From assembly GCA_025128025.1 (NCBI GenBank), contig JAHLYR010000018.1:62001-126000 (forward strand): 64,000 bases of DNA, read 5' to 3'. Each line of letters opens with the position of its first letter. The stretch's first letter is position 1. Below the pieces are notes generated by a model that saw only the letters and a program-made list of their open reading frames with translations, made no database searches and had not been told where the DNA came from. The DNA comes from Synechococcus sp. CS-1330. GTDB taxonomy: Bacteria > Cyanobacteriota > Cyanobacteriia > PCC-6307 > Cyanobiaceae. The position numbers and the translations under genes are program-made. Positions 54,555-61,886 of the stretch are shown in pieces.

Positions 54555-56462
54555 ATGGGCAAGGTCGTTGGCATTGATTTAGGCACCACAAACAGCTGTG
54601 TCGCCGTTATGGAGGGCGGCAAGCCCACCGTGATTGCCAACGCCGAAGGGTTTCGAACCACACCCTCCGTGGTGGCATACACCAAAAACCAGGATCAACT
54701 GGTGGGCCAAATCGCCAAGCGTCAGGCGGTGATGAACACCGAAAATACCTTTTATTCGGTGAAGCGGTTTATCGGTCGTCGCGTTGATGAGGTCACTGAA
54801 GAGTCGAAGGAAGTCAGCTATGGCGTTGAGAAGTCTGGCGCCAATGTGAAGGTGAAGTGCCCGGTGCTGGGCAAGCAATTTGCGCCTGAGGAAGTGAGTG
54901 CCCAGGTGCTCCGCAAGCTGGCCGAAGACGCTGGCAAGTATCTCGGTGAGACGGTGACCCAAGCGGTGATCACCGTTCCCGCCTATTTCAACGACTCCCA
55001 GCGTCAAGCCACCAAGGACGCCGGCAAGATCGCTGGCCTTGAGGTGCTCCGCATCATCAACGAGCCGACTGCGGCTGCCCTGGCCTACGGCCTCGATCGC
55101 AAGAGCAATGAGCGCATCCTGGTGTTCGACCTGGGCGGCGGCACCTTCGACGTGTCCGTGCTCGAGGTGGGCGACGGTGTGTTCGAGGTGCTCTCCACTT
55201 CTGGTGACACCCACCTAGGCGGTGATGACTTTGACAAGGTGATCGTTGATTACCTGGCCGCCAGCTTCAAAGCCAATGAGGGCATTGATCTGCGCCAGGA
55301 CAAGCAGGCGCTGCAGCGTCTCACCGAAGCTGCAGAGAAGGCAAAAATCGAGCTCTCCAGCGCTACCCAGAGCGAAATCAATCTGCCTTTTATTACGGCC
55401 ACCCCGGAGGGCCCTAAGCACCTCGACCTCACCCTCACCCGGGCCAAGTTTGAGGAGTTGGCATCCACACTGATCGACCGTTGCCGCGTGCCGGTGGAGC
55501 AGGCCCTCAAGGACGCCAAGCTCTCCTCTGCTGAGCTCGATGAAATCGTGATGGTGGGTGGCTCCACCCGCATCCCGGCGGTGCTTGAGCTGGTTAAGCG
55601 CGTTACCGGTAAGGATCCCAACCAAACCGTCAACCCTGATGAAGTGGTTGCCGTTGGTGCCGCGATCCAGGGCGGTGTGTTGGCCGGTGAGGTCAAGGAC
55701 ATCCTGCTGCTGGACGTCACCCCCCTGTCTCTTGGCGTTGAGACCCTCGGCGGCGTGATGACCAAGATGATCACCCGCAACACCACCATCCCCACCAAGA
55801 AAACCGAGGTGTATTCCACGGCGGTTGATGGTCAGACCAACGTGGAGATCCACGTGCTTCAAGGTGAGCGCGAGATGGCCAGCGATAACAAGTCGCTCGG
55901 AACCTTCCGTCTCGACGGCATTCCTCCTTCACCCCGCGGCGTGCCCCAGATCGAGGTCACCTTCGATATCGATGCCAATGGCATCCTCAGCGTCACCGCT
56001 AAGGACAAGGGCAGCGGTAAGGAGCAGAGCATCTCGATCACCGGAGCCTCCACCCTCAGTGATAACGAGGTGGAGAAGATGGTCAAGGATGCCGAGACCA
56101 ATGCTGTTACCGACAAGGAGAAGCGCGAGAAGATCGACCTGAAGAACCAGGCTGAAACCCTCGTATATCAGTCGGAGAAGCAGCTCGGCGAGCTCGGCGA
56201 CAAGGTGGGCGCTGAGGACAAGGCCAAGGTGGAATCCTCCTCAGCCAAGCTCAAGGAGGCGATCGCTAAGGAAGACTTCGACACCATGAAGTCTGAGCTC
56301 GAGACCCTGCAGCAGGCCTTGTATGCCGCTGGTGCCGCCGTGTATCAGCAGGCTGCAGGGGCTGAGGCCGGCGGCGCTGCCCCTGGTGGCAATGGTGCCG
56401 ATGCGGCTAGCTCGGCCTCCAGTGACGACGTGATCGACGCTGAATTCACCGAGAGCAAGTGA
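54555..56462 (+). CDS. dnaK: Chaperone protein DnaK (Hsp70)
   Basis: A 635-residue Hsp70. ATPase domain (~1-385) with [33 protein letters not shown] and [16 protein letters not shown]; substrate-binding domain (~390-505) starting [17 protein letters not shown]; then the lid and a Gly/Ala-rich tail ending [14 protein letters not shown]. The end matches the EEVD-like region of bacterial homologues. A GGAG ribosome-binding site lies nine bases before ATG 54555. It is monocistronic, with a strong terminator downstream, and works with the DnaJ/GrpE encoded at 11.6-13.4 kb. Confidence 0.97.
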   Translation: MGKVVGIDLGTTNSCVAVMEGGKPTVIANAEGFRTTPSVVAYTKNQDQLVGQIAKRQAVMNTENTFYSVKRFIGRRVDEVTEESKEVSYGVEKSGANVKVKCPVLGKQFAPEEVSAQVLRKLAEDAGKYLGETVTQAVITVPAYFNDSQRQATKDAGKIAGLEVLRIINEPTAAALAYGLDRKSNERILVFDLGGGTFDVSVLEVGDGVFEVLSTSGDTHLGGDDFDKVIVDYLAASFKANEGIDLRQDKQALQRLTEAAEKAKIELSSATQSEINLPFITATPEGPKHLDLTLTRAKFEELASTLIDRCRVPVEQALKDAKLSSAELDEIVMVGGSTRIPAVLELVKRVTGKDPNQTVNPDEVVAVGAAIQGGVLAGEVKDILLLDVTPLSLGVETLGGVMTKMITRNTTIPTKKTEVYSTAVDGQTNVEIHVLQGEREMASDNKSLGTFRLDGIPPSPRGVPQIEVTFDIDANGILSVTAKDKGSGKEQSISITGASTLSDNEVEKMVKDAETNAVTDKEKREKIDLKNQAETLVYQSEKQLGELGDKVGAEDKAKVESSSAKLKEAIAKEDFDTMKSELETLQQALYAAGAAVYQQAAGAEAGGAAPGGNGADAASSASSDDVIDAEFTESK

Positions 56463-56494
56463 TCAGATTTATTGAGCGCCTTTAGGTGATCTTT

Positions 56495-56518
56495 AGCCCC
56501 CCGTTAGGGGGGCTTTTT
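56495..56518 (+). terminator. Rho-independent terminator of dnaK
   Basis: A perfect 8-bp stem, AGCCCCCC/GGGGGGCT with a GTTA loop, followed by TTTT. It lies 32 bases past the dnaK stop and a few bases from the end of the convergent pstS, so it serves dnaK and may also act on the other strand. Confidence 0.92.
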
Positions 56519-56524
56519 AATGGC

Positions 56525-57514
56525 TCATGGGCCAACGCTGGCCAGGGCATCCTTCGCTTTGGCCAAGACAGGAGCGGGCAGGGGGATGTAGCCCAGAGAT
56601 GGAGCCTGCTTTTGGGCTGCCTCGCTGAGGGCGTAGTTGAAGGTGCGCTGCAGGGCGGGCAGCTTGGCTGCATTGCCATTTTTGTAGAGCAGCACCCAGG
56701 TGAAGGTGACGATTGGATAGCCAGCGCTGGGATTGGGATCGCTGCCGGTGAGATCGTCTCCCAAGTTGATCGTGGCCAGGGCCTGGCTGGCGTTGGCGGC
56801 ATCGGGCAGGCTGAAGCTGCCGGTGCGATTGGCGATGGCGGCGGCCTGGAGGATGCCCCGCACATAGGCCGCTTCCACGTAGCCAATGCTGCCTTTGGTT
56901 TGCAGCAGGCTGGCGGCGACGCCCTCATTGCCTTTGGCGCCCACTCCCGTGGGCCAGTTCACCGACTTACCAACGCCGGGCCCTTTCTTCCAGCTGGGGC
57001 TGAAGGTGGCCAGTGAATTGGTGAAGTTGTAGGTGGTGCCGGAGCCATCTGAGCGCACCACCACCTGGATCGGCTGGTCGGCGCAGCCCTGCTGCTTGAA
57101 GTTCCTGATTTTGCCCTCGAAGATCTTCACCAGCTGCTCCTGGCTGAGCTTGAGCTTGCAACCAGGCAGGTTATAGGCCACGGCGATGGCGCCAGCGGTG
57201 AGGGGTAGTTGCACTACACCGCGTTTGATCGCTGCAGCATCTTGTCCGTCCAGGGGTTTGTCGCTGGCGGCGAAATCCACCGTGCCGGCTTGGAACTGGC
57301 GGACGCCGGCACCGGAGCCCACCGACTGGTAGTTGACCCGAATCTTGTCCTTGCTTGCCAGGTCTGCAAACCAGCGTTGGTAAAGGCCCGCCGGGAAGCT
57401 GGCGCCGGCGGCTTGCAAGGTCTGGCCGTTGCTGCAGCTGCTCAGGCTGATTAGGGCAGCCAAGCCGAGGGCGCTCCTCAACAGGCTGTTGGGGCGAAAG
57501 CGGCTGACGGCCAT
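56525..57514 (-). CDS. pstS: Phosphate ABC transporter substrate-binding lipoprotein PstS
   Basis: A 329-residue periplasmic phosphate-binding protein. A lipoprotein signal is present with lipobox LSSC (Cys27). Mature signatures: GASFPAGLYQRW, YQSVGSGAGVRQF, VDFAASDKPLDG, VVRSDGSGTTYNFT and GSIGYVEAAYV, all phosphate-binding loops of the PstS family. It is not followed by pstCAB in this window; it stands alone. A two-repeat Pho box lies 32-50 bases upstream of the start codon, so induction by phosphate limitation through PhoB is likely. Confidence 0.95.
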   Translation of the reverse strand: MAVSRFRPNSLLRSALGLAALISLSSCSNGQTLQAAGASFPAGLYQRWFADLASKDKIRVNYQSVGSGAGVRQFQAGTVDFAASDKPLDGQDAAAIKRGVVQLPLTAGAIAVAYNLPGCKLKLSQEQLVKIFEGKIRNFKQQGCADQPIQVVVRSDGSGTTYNFTNSLATFSPSWKKGPGVGKSVNWPTGVGAKGNEGVAASLLQTKGSIGYVEAAYVRGILQAAAIANRTGSFSLPDAANASQALATINLGDDLTGSDPNPSAGYPIVTFTWVLLYKNGNAAKLPALQRTFNYALSEAAQKQAPSLGYIPLPAPVLAKAKDALASVGP

Positions 57515-57545
57515 GGAGGTAGCTGGTGAAGGGTGGCGTCCCGGC

Positions 57546-57564
57546 AGGTTAGGGCTTGATTAAG
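57546..57564 (-). promoter_or_regulatory. Putative Pho box (two repeats) upstream of pstS
   Basis: On the minus strand the site reads CTTAATCA-AGC-CCTAACCT: the first 8-mer matches the cyanobacterial PhoB repeat (Py-TTAA-Py-Py-T/A) exactly and the second matches 7 of 8, with the usual 3-base spacer. A third repeat is not evident on either side. It overlaps the stop codon of the upstream ThiO-like gene. Confidence 0.65.
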
Positions 57565-58687
57565 AAGGTGTTTGCAGGCTGGTTTGTAAGCCTTGATCCA
57601 GTTGGTCGGCCACCCATTCCGCTGTCGCCGGTGCCAGCAGCACGCCATTGCGGTAGTGGCCACTGGCCACCACTAGGCCCGGCTCCAGCTGCTCGAGCAG
57701 GGGCGCTGGGCGGCCGATCGGATGGGGCCGGTGGCCCTGCCACTTTCTCACTACGGTGGCCTGTTGCAGCCAGGCTGGCGCGGCACCACACAGCTGTTGC
57801 AGGTTGGCAAGGGCGGCGGGATCGGCTTGATCGCCAGGCTCCAGGGTGGCCCCCAGCCAAAGCTTGCTGCTGGCACGCGGCACCAGGTTGAGCCCCTGCC
57901 ACACCACTGCCCCTGGCCAGGGGCAGGCGCTGCGCCAGTTTGTGGGGAGTGGCAACTCCAGTTCCAGGGCCTGGCCTAACACCGGCTCCATGGGTATTTG
58001 GTGGCCTAGGTCCGCCAGCAGAGCGCTACTGGCTACCCCGGCGCTCAGCACCACCGCTTCCACCTCCAGATTTTCGCCGCAGCGAGTGTGCACGCTCCAG
58101 CCACCTGGGCGTTGCTCGAGGTGCTCAACCTGATCGCAGCAGGTCTGCAGACCCAGCCGCAGGCCATCGGCTAGCAGGGCTGCGAGGGCGGGGCCGGGAT
58201 CCTGCTGCCCGTCGGCCGGGGAGTAGAGCCCGCCCAGGGCTCCGATCGGCAGGGCTGGTGCCAGGGCGTCAAGCCGGGGCTGCTCCCAGAGCTCCAGGGC
58301 AAAGCCCTGCTGCCGCCGGCTTGTCACCAACTGGCGCTGGCGCTCCAGTTCCTCAGGCGTGCTGGCCAGCAGCAGCAAGCCATGCCGCCAGGGCAGAGCT
58401 GAGCCCTGGGCCTGCAACTGCTGACGCCATTGGCCCCAGAGCTCCAGGCTGCGTTGGCGCAAGCGCCAGGCCCGGCCGCTGTTGCGGTGAAACACCTGGG
58501 CCATCAGCACCCCCAGGGCCGCCTTGCTGCCTGAGCTGGGGTCGCGCTGGCCGTCCAGGCCTGGATCGATCAGCAAAACGCTGTGGCCACGCTGCAGCAG
58601 TAGCCAGGCGCAGGCACGGCCCACTAAGCCGGCTCCGATTACAGCGATCGAAAGGCGCCTAACGGCTGATCCGACGGGGTTGCTCAG
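57560..58687 (-). CDS. FAD-dependent amino-acid oxidase-like protein (ThiO/DadA type)
   Basis: A ~375-residue glycine/D-amino-acid oxidase-family flavoprotein. The FAD loop AVIGAGLVGRACAWLLLQRG is encoded at about 58645-58590, but the first ATG/GTG/TTG in frame is GTG 58624, in the middle of that loop. I therefore place the start upstream, tentatively at CTG 58687 (giving SNPVGSAVRRLSIAVIGAG after the start), five bases after the psbQ stop. C-terminal HRPHPIGRPAPLLE and ASGHYRNGVLLAPAT are typical of ThiO. The substrate is unproven. The gene is downstream of psbQ, and its stop overlaps the pstS Pho box. Confidence 0.82.
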   Translation of the reverse strand: MSNPVGSAVRRLSIAVIGAGLVGRACAWLLLQRGHSVLLIDPGLDGQRDPSSGSKAALGVLMAQVFHRNSGRAWRLRQRSLELWGQWRQQLQAQGSALPWRHGLLLLASTPEELERQRQLVTSRRQQGFALELWEQPRLDALAPALPIGALGGLYSPADGQQDPGPALAALLADGLRLGLQTCCDQVEHLEQRPGGWSVHTRCGENLEVEAVVLSAGVASSALLADLGHQIPMEPVLGQALELELPLPTNWRSACPWPGAVVWQGLNLVPRASSKLWLGATLEPGDQADPAALANLQQLCGAAPAWLQQATVVRKWQGHRPHPIGRPAPLLEQLEPGLVVASGHYRNGVLLAPATAEWVADQLDQGLQTSLQTPS

Positions 58688-58692
58688 CTGGA

Positions 58693-59217
58693 TCAGATCT
58701 GCTTGAGGTCTTCTTGCACTTGGGTGGGCAACACCTGGGCATAGAGACCAAAACCGCTCGCCACCTTGATGTAGCCCTTACGCAGCTTGTCGCCGTCTTG
58801 AAGGCGGGATGCTTCATCGAGCTGGGCTAGGGCCGTTTTTAGGGCGGTGGCGCGCTTCTCGGCCTCGGGACGGTCGGCGGGCAGCAGCCTTTGGTTGATG
58901 TAGCTCATTTCCCGGCCCACCTCCTGCATGGGGCCGTGGATCAAGTTGGCAGTGAATACCCAGTTGCGGTCATTTACTAGGGCGGCCAACTCGGGTAGGC
59001 GGTTGCGAGCTGCCAGGAAGCCCTCCGCTTGGCGCTCGATCAGGGCCATGTCCTCTGGGCTGATGGTCGGCGGCTTCTTGCCCTGGCTGCCGTCACAGGC
59101 GCTCAGGCCGAGGCAGAGCACGGTGGCAAGGCAGAGCACCAGTAAACGGCGCAGCTGCTGGCTGAAAGTGGTTTGGCCAAAAGCAGTGAAAACCTCAGGA
59201 ATCCGCGCAGAAGCCAT
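58693..59217 (-). CDS. psbQ: Photosystem II lipoprotein PsbQ (CyanoQ)
   Basis: A 174-residue protein. Lipoprotein signal: basic segment, then LLVLCLATVLCLGLSAC with the lipidated Cys at 41. The mature part is a four-helix bundle pattern (EDMALIERQAEGFLAARNRL, VFTANLIHGPMQEVGREMSY, RATALKTALAQLDEASRL, KGYIKVASGFGLYAQVLP), consistent with CyanoQ, which stabilises the lumenal oxygen-evolving side of PSII. Start ATG 59217; the frame runs further upstream but is a shadow. It is divergent from purU, 129 bases between starts. Confidence 0.88.
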   Translation of the reverse strand: MASARIPEVFTAFGQTTFSQQLRRLLVLCLATVLCLGLSACDGSQGKKPPTISPEDMALIERQAEGFLAARNRLPELAALVNDRNWVFTANLIHGPMQEVGREMSYINQRLLPADRPEAEKRATALKTALAQLDEASRLQDGDKLRKGYIKVASGFGLYAQVLPTQVQEDLKQI

Positions 59218-59346
59218 CAGCAGGTACCAAAACCTTTTCGTGGGGGTGAGTTTATCGGGGCGGGCTGGCTCTTCCGGCCTGTCTGTTGCCCCTCGCAACC
59301 TGGCCCTAAATGCCGCCGAGGTGCTACGTCTGAACTGACGTTGACC

Positions 59347-60225
59347 ATGGCCATGACTACCGCCACCGCCATCCTGCAGATGATCTGCCCGGATCAACCC
59401 GGACTGGTGCGGGAATTGTCTGGCTGGGTGGCAGCTAACGGCGGCAACATCGTGCACGCCGACCACCACAGCGATCAAGGCGCCGGCTTGTTTTTGAGCC
59501 GGATTGAGTGGCAGCTTGAGGGTTTCGGGCTGCCGCGGCAGGCGATCTGTCCCACGGCCAGCGCCCTGGCGGAGCGTTTGGGCGGCCAATACAAGGTGAA
59601 CTTCTCAGATGTGCGCCCGCCGGTGGCGATCTTCGTGAGCAAGCAGGACCACTGCCTGCTGGATTTGCTGTGGCGCACGCGCACGGGCGAGTTGCCGATG
59701 CAGGTCCCGCTGGTGATTTCCAACCATCCCGACCTTGGTCCCATGGCCGAGGAATTTGGGGCCCGCTTTGCCCATGTGCCCATCTCAGCCGCCAACCGGG
59801 AGGAGGCTGAAGCCCGGCACCTGGAGCTGCTTGCCGAGCACGGCATCGAGCTGGTGATCCTGGCCAAATACATGCAGGTGCTGACGCCGGCATTTTTGGA
59901 GAGCTTTGATCCACCGGATGCTTTCCATCGAGTGATCAACATCCACCACTCTTTCCTGCCTGCCTTCCAGGGCGCCCAGCCCTATCACCGGGCCTGGGAG
60001 CGGGGCGTGAAGCTGATCGGTGCCACCGGTCACTACGTGACTGAGCAGCTGGATGGGGGGCCGATCATTGCCCAGTCCACCGTGCCCGTGGGCCATCGCG
60101 ACGAGGTCGCTGACCTGATCCGCCTCGGCCGCGACTGCGAACGCCTGGCCCTAGCCCGGGCCGTGCGCCTGCACCTCAAGCGCCAGGTGATGGTCTACCG
60201 GGGGCGGACGGCGGTGTTTGCTTGA
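59347..60225 (+). CDS. purU: Formyltetrahydrofolate deformylase
   Basis: A 292-residue enzyme releasing formate from 10-formyl-THF. The N-terminal ACT domain (~5-85) has ILQMICPDQPGLVRELSGWV; the formyltransferase-like catalytic domain has VISNHPDLGPMAEEFGARFA, VILAKYMQVLTPAFLE, the catalytic NIHHSFLPAFQGAQPYHRAW and GATGHYVTEQLDGGPIIAQ. Start ATG 59347 (a second ATG is at 59353). It ends three bases before the convergent radical SAM gene. The formate produced can feed PurT. Confidence 0.95.
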   Translation: MAMTTATAILQMICPDQPGLVRELSGWVAANGGNIVHADHHSDQGAGLFLSRIEWQLEGFGLPRQAICPTASALAERLGGQYKVNFSDVRPPVAIFVSKQDHCLLDLLWRTRTGELPMQVPLVISNHPDLGPMAEEFGARFAHVPISAANREEAEARHLELLAEHGIELVILAKYMQVLTPAFLESFDPPDAFHRVINIHHSFLPAFQGAQPYHRAWERGVKLIGATGHYVTEQLDGGPIIAQSTVPVGHRDEVADLIRLGRDCERLALARAVRLHLKRQVMVYRGRTAVFA

Positions 60226-60228
60226 GCT

Positions 60229-61842
60229 TCAGGCAGCTTCGCCGAGAGCATCAAGCCTGTGTTTGGTGAGAGTTGCCGCAGGCAGCGGCCCCTCCAAGTG
60301 GGCCCAGGGCAACACCCGCTCCGGGCTCCAGGTTGCGTGGATCACTTCCTCCCAGGCTGGTGGGCTTTGGGGGCCTGAGGTTTGCTCCCGCACCGCCCGA
60401 TGGGCCTGCTTCCAGCCCCCCAGGCTCTCGTGCTTGCCGCGGGCGGCAGCGATCACCGGGGCTAGGCGCCGGTCACTGCGCGACAGCAGCGCCTGGATCA
60501 CGCTCCAGCCGTAGCTCTCGGGGCGCAGCTCGATGCCCTTGGGCTTGAGGCGTTTGGCCAGCTGCTTCAGGCGTTTTTCCGCTTCCGGGCGCACCCCCTG
60601 CCATTGGAACGGGGTATGGGCCTTGGGCACGAAGCTACTCACTCCCAGGGTGAGCCTCAGGCCGGGAGTGGCTTTTTTCAGGGCCAGCAGCAGCTCGGCG
60701 GTGGCTTCCACATCGACGTCTTCTTCGGTCGGCAGGCCCACCATGCCGTAGAGCTTCAGGCCCGTGAGCCCGCCCTCCTTGGCATAGCGGGCTGCTGAGT
60801 AGATCTCTTCGGTGGCCAGTTTCTTGTTCACCACCCGGCGCATGCGCTCGCTGCCGCTTTCAATCGCAATCGTGAGCGATTTGCTGCCGCGCTTGGCCAG
60901 GATGCGGCTCAGCTCCGGCGTCACGGTGGCGGCCCGCACCGAGCTCACGCTCACGCGGGTGCCGTCGAAGCGGTCCTGGTCGAGCCAGGCCAGCAGGTCG
61001 GCGAACTGGGGGTGCTGGGTCACCGAGGCTCCCAGCAGCCCCAGGCGCTGGGTGGCGCCGAGCCCTTTCTCCACGGCCGGGATCAGGCCATCGTCGAGGC
61101 TGGGGGTGCGGAAGGGCAGGGTGAGGTAGCTCGCCAGGCAGAAGCGGCACAGCTCCGGACAGCTGCGCACCACTTCCACCATGTGGATGGAGGGCCAGGC
61201 CGCTTCTGGGGTGATCACAGCCGAATGGCTCAAGGTGTTGCCGCGCCAGGTCTGCTTGGCAACCGTGGCCGGGATACCCGCTTCTGTTGGCTCCACCGCG
61301 AGCAGATCGCCTTCGGGGCTGTAGCGGGGGGCATAGAGACAGGGCACATACACGCCGGGCACCTGGGCTAGTTGGCGTAGCCGTTCTGCCCGGGGAGCGT
61401 CCCGGCCTGCCTGCAGGGCATCGATGAAGGCTGGCAGCAACAGTTCGCCATCGCCCAGCAACACCACATCAAAAAATGGCGCCAGCGGCTCGGGGTTGGC
61501 CGTGAGCACCGGCCCACCGCCGAAAACGATTGGATCGTCGTCGCCGCGCTCATGGGCCCAAATGGGGATGCGCTGCTGCTCGAGCAGATCCAACAGCACG
61601 GGGCCATCGAGCTCCCAGCTCAGCGACAGGCCAAACAGGTCGCAGTGGCGATGCGGTGGGTCGCCCTGGTCGGTGAATAGGCGCCGCACATCTACATCGG
61701 CCCGCTGGGCCAGGGTGGCCCACACCACCTGGTAGCCCAGGCTGGTGATGCCCACCGTGTAAGTGCTGGGGAAGGCCAGCACGGCACGCAGGGCACCGGC
61801 CTCAGCTGGGGCGGGCTCGAACAGCAGGATTTCCTGGTTCAG
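60229..61842 (-). CDS. B12-binding-type radical SAM protein (TIGR03960-like)
   Basis: A protein of 517 residues from the first standard start (GTG 61782), and probably ~537 with the upstream extension. A B12-binding-like domain (~1-190) with LTANPEPLAPFFDVVLLGDG precedes the radical SAM barrel with the cluster motif CPELCRFCLASY (CxxxCxxC). The C-terminus holds KLYGMVGLPTEEDVDVEATA and FVPKAHTPFQW. Because the conserved ILLFEPAP and ALRAVLAFPSTYTVG region begins before GTG 61782, I extend the gene to CTG 61842; the exact start is uncertain. The stop is three bases from the purU stop. Confidence 0.87.
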   Translation of the reverse strand: MNQEILLFEPAPAEAGALRAVLAFPSTYTVGITSLGYQVVWATLAQRADVDVRRLFTDQGDPPHRHCDLFGLSLSWELDGPVLLDLLEQQRIPIWAHERGDDDPIVFGGGPVLTANPEPLAPFFDVVLLGDGELLLPAFIDALQAGRDAPRAERLRQLAQVPGVYVPCLYAPRYSPEGDLLAVEPTEAGIPATVAKQTWRGNTLSHSAVITPEAAWPSIHMVEVVRSCPELCRFCLASYLTLPFRTPSLDDGLIPAVEKGLGATQRLGLLGASVTQHPQFADLLAWLDQDRFDGTRVSVSSVRAATVTPELSRILAKRGSKSLTIAIESGSERMRRVVNKKLATEEIYSAARYAKEGGLTGLKLYGMVGLPTEEDVDVEATAELLLALKKATPGLRLTLGVSSFVPKAHTPFQWQGVRPEAEKRLKQLAKRLKPKGIELRPESYGWSVIQALLSRSDRRLAPVIAAARGKHESLGGWKQAHRAVREQTSGPQSPPAWEEVIHATWSPERVLPWAHLEGPLPAATLTKHRLDALGEAA

Positions 61843-61886
61843 ATGAGACGACGGCTGTAGGCCTCCAGCGTCTCACCACGGCAGGC

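Noticed and set aside
54579-55862. Two long minus-strand frames (211 and 215 codons) inside dnaK
   Set aside because: They are fully antisense to dnaK and rich in His, Gly and Leu without motifs; shadows of a strongly biased gene.
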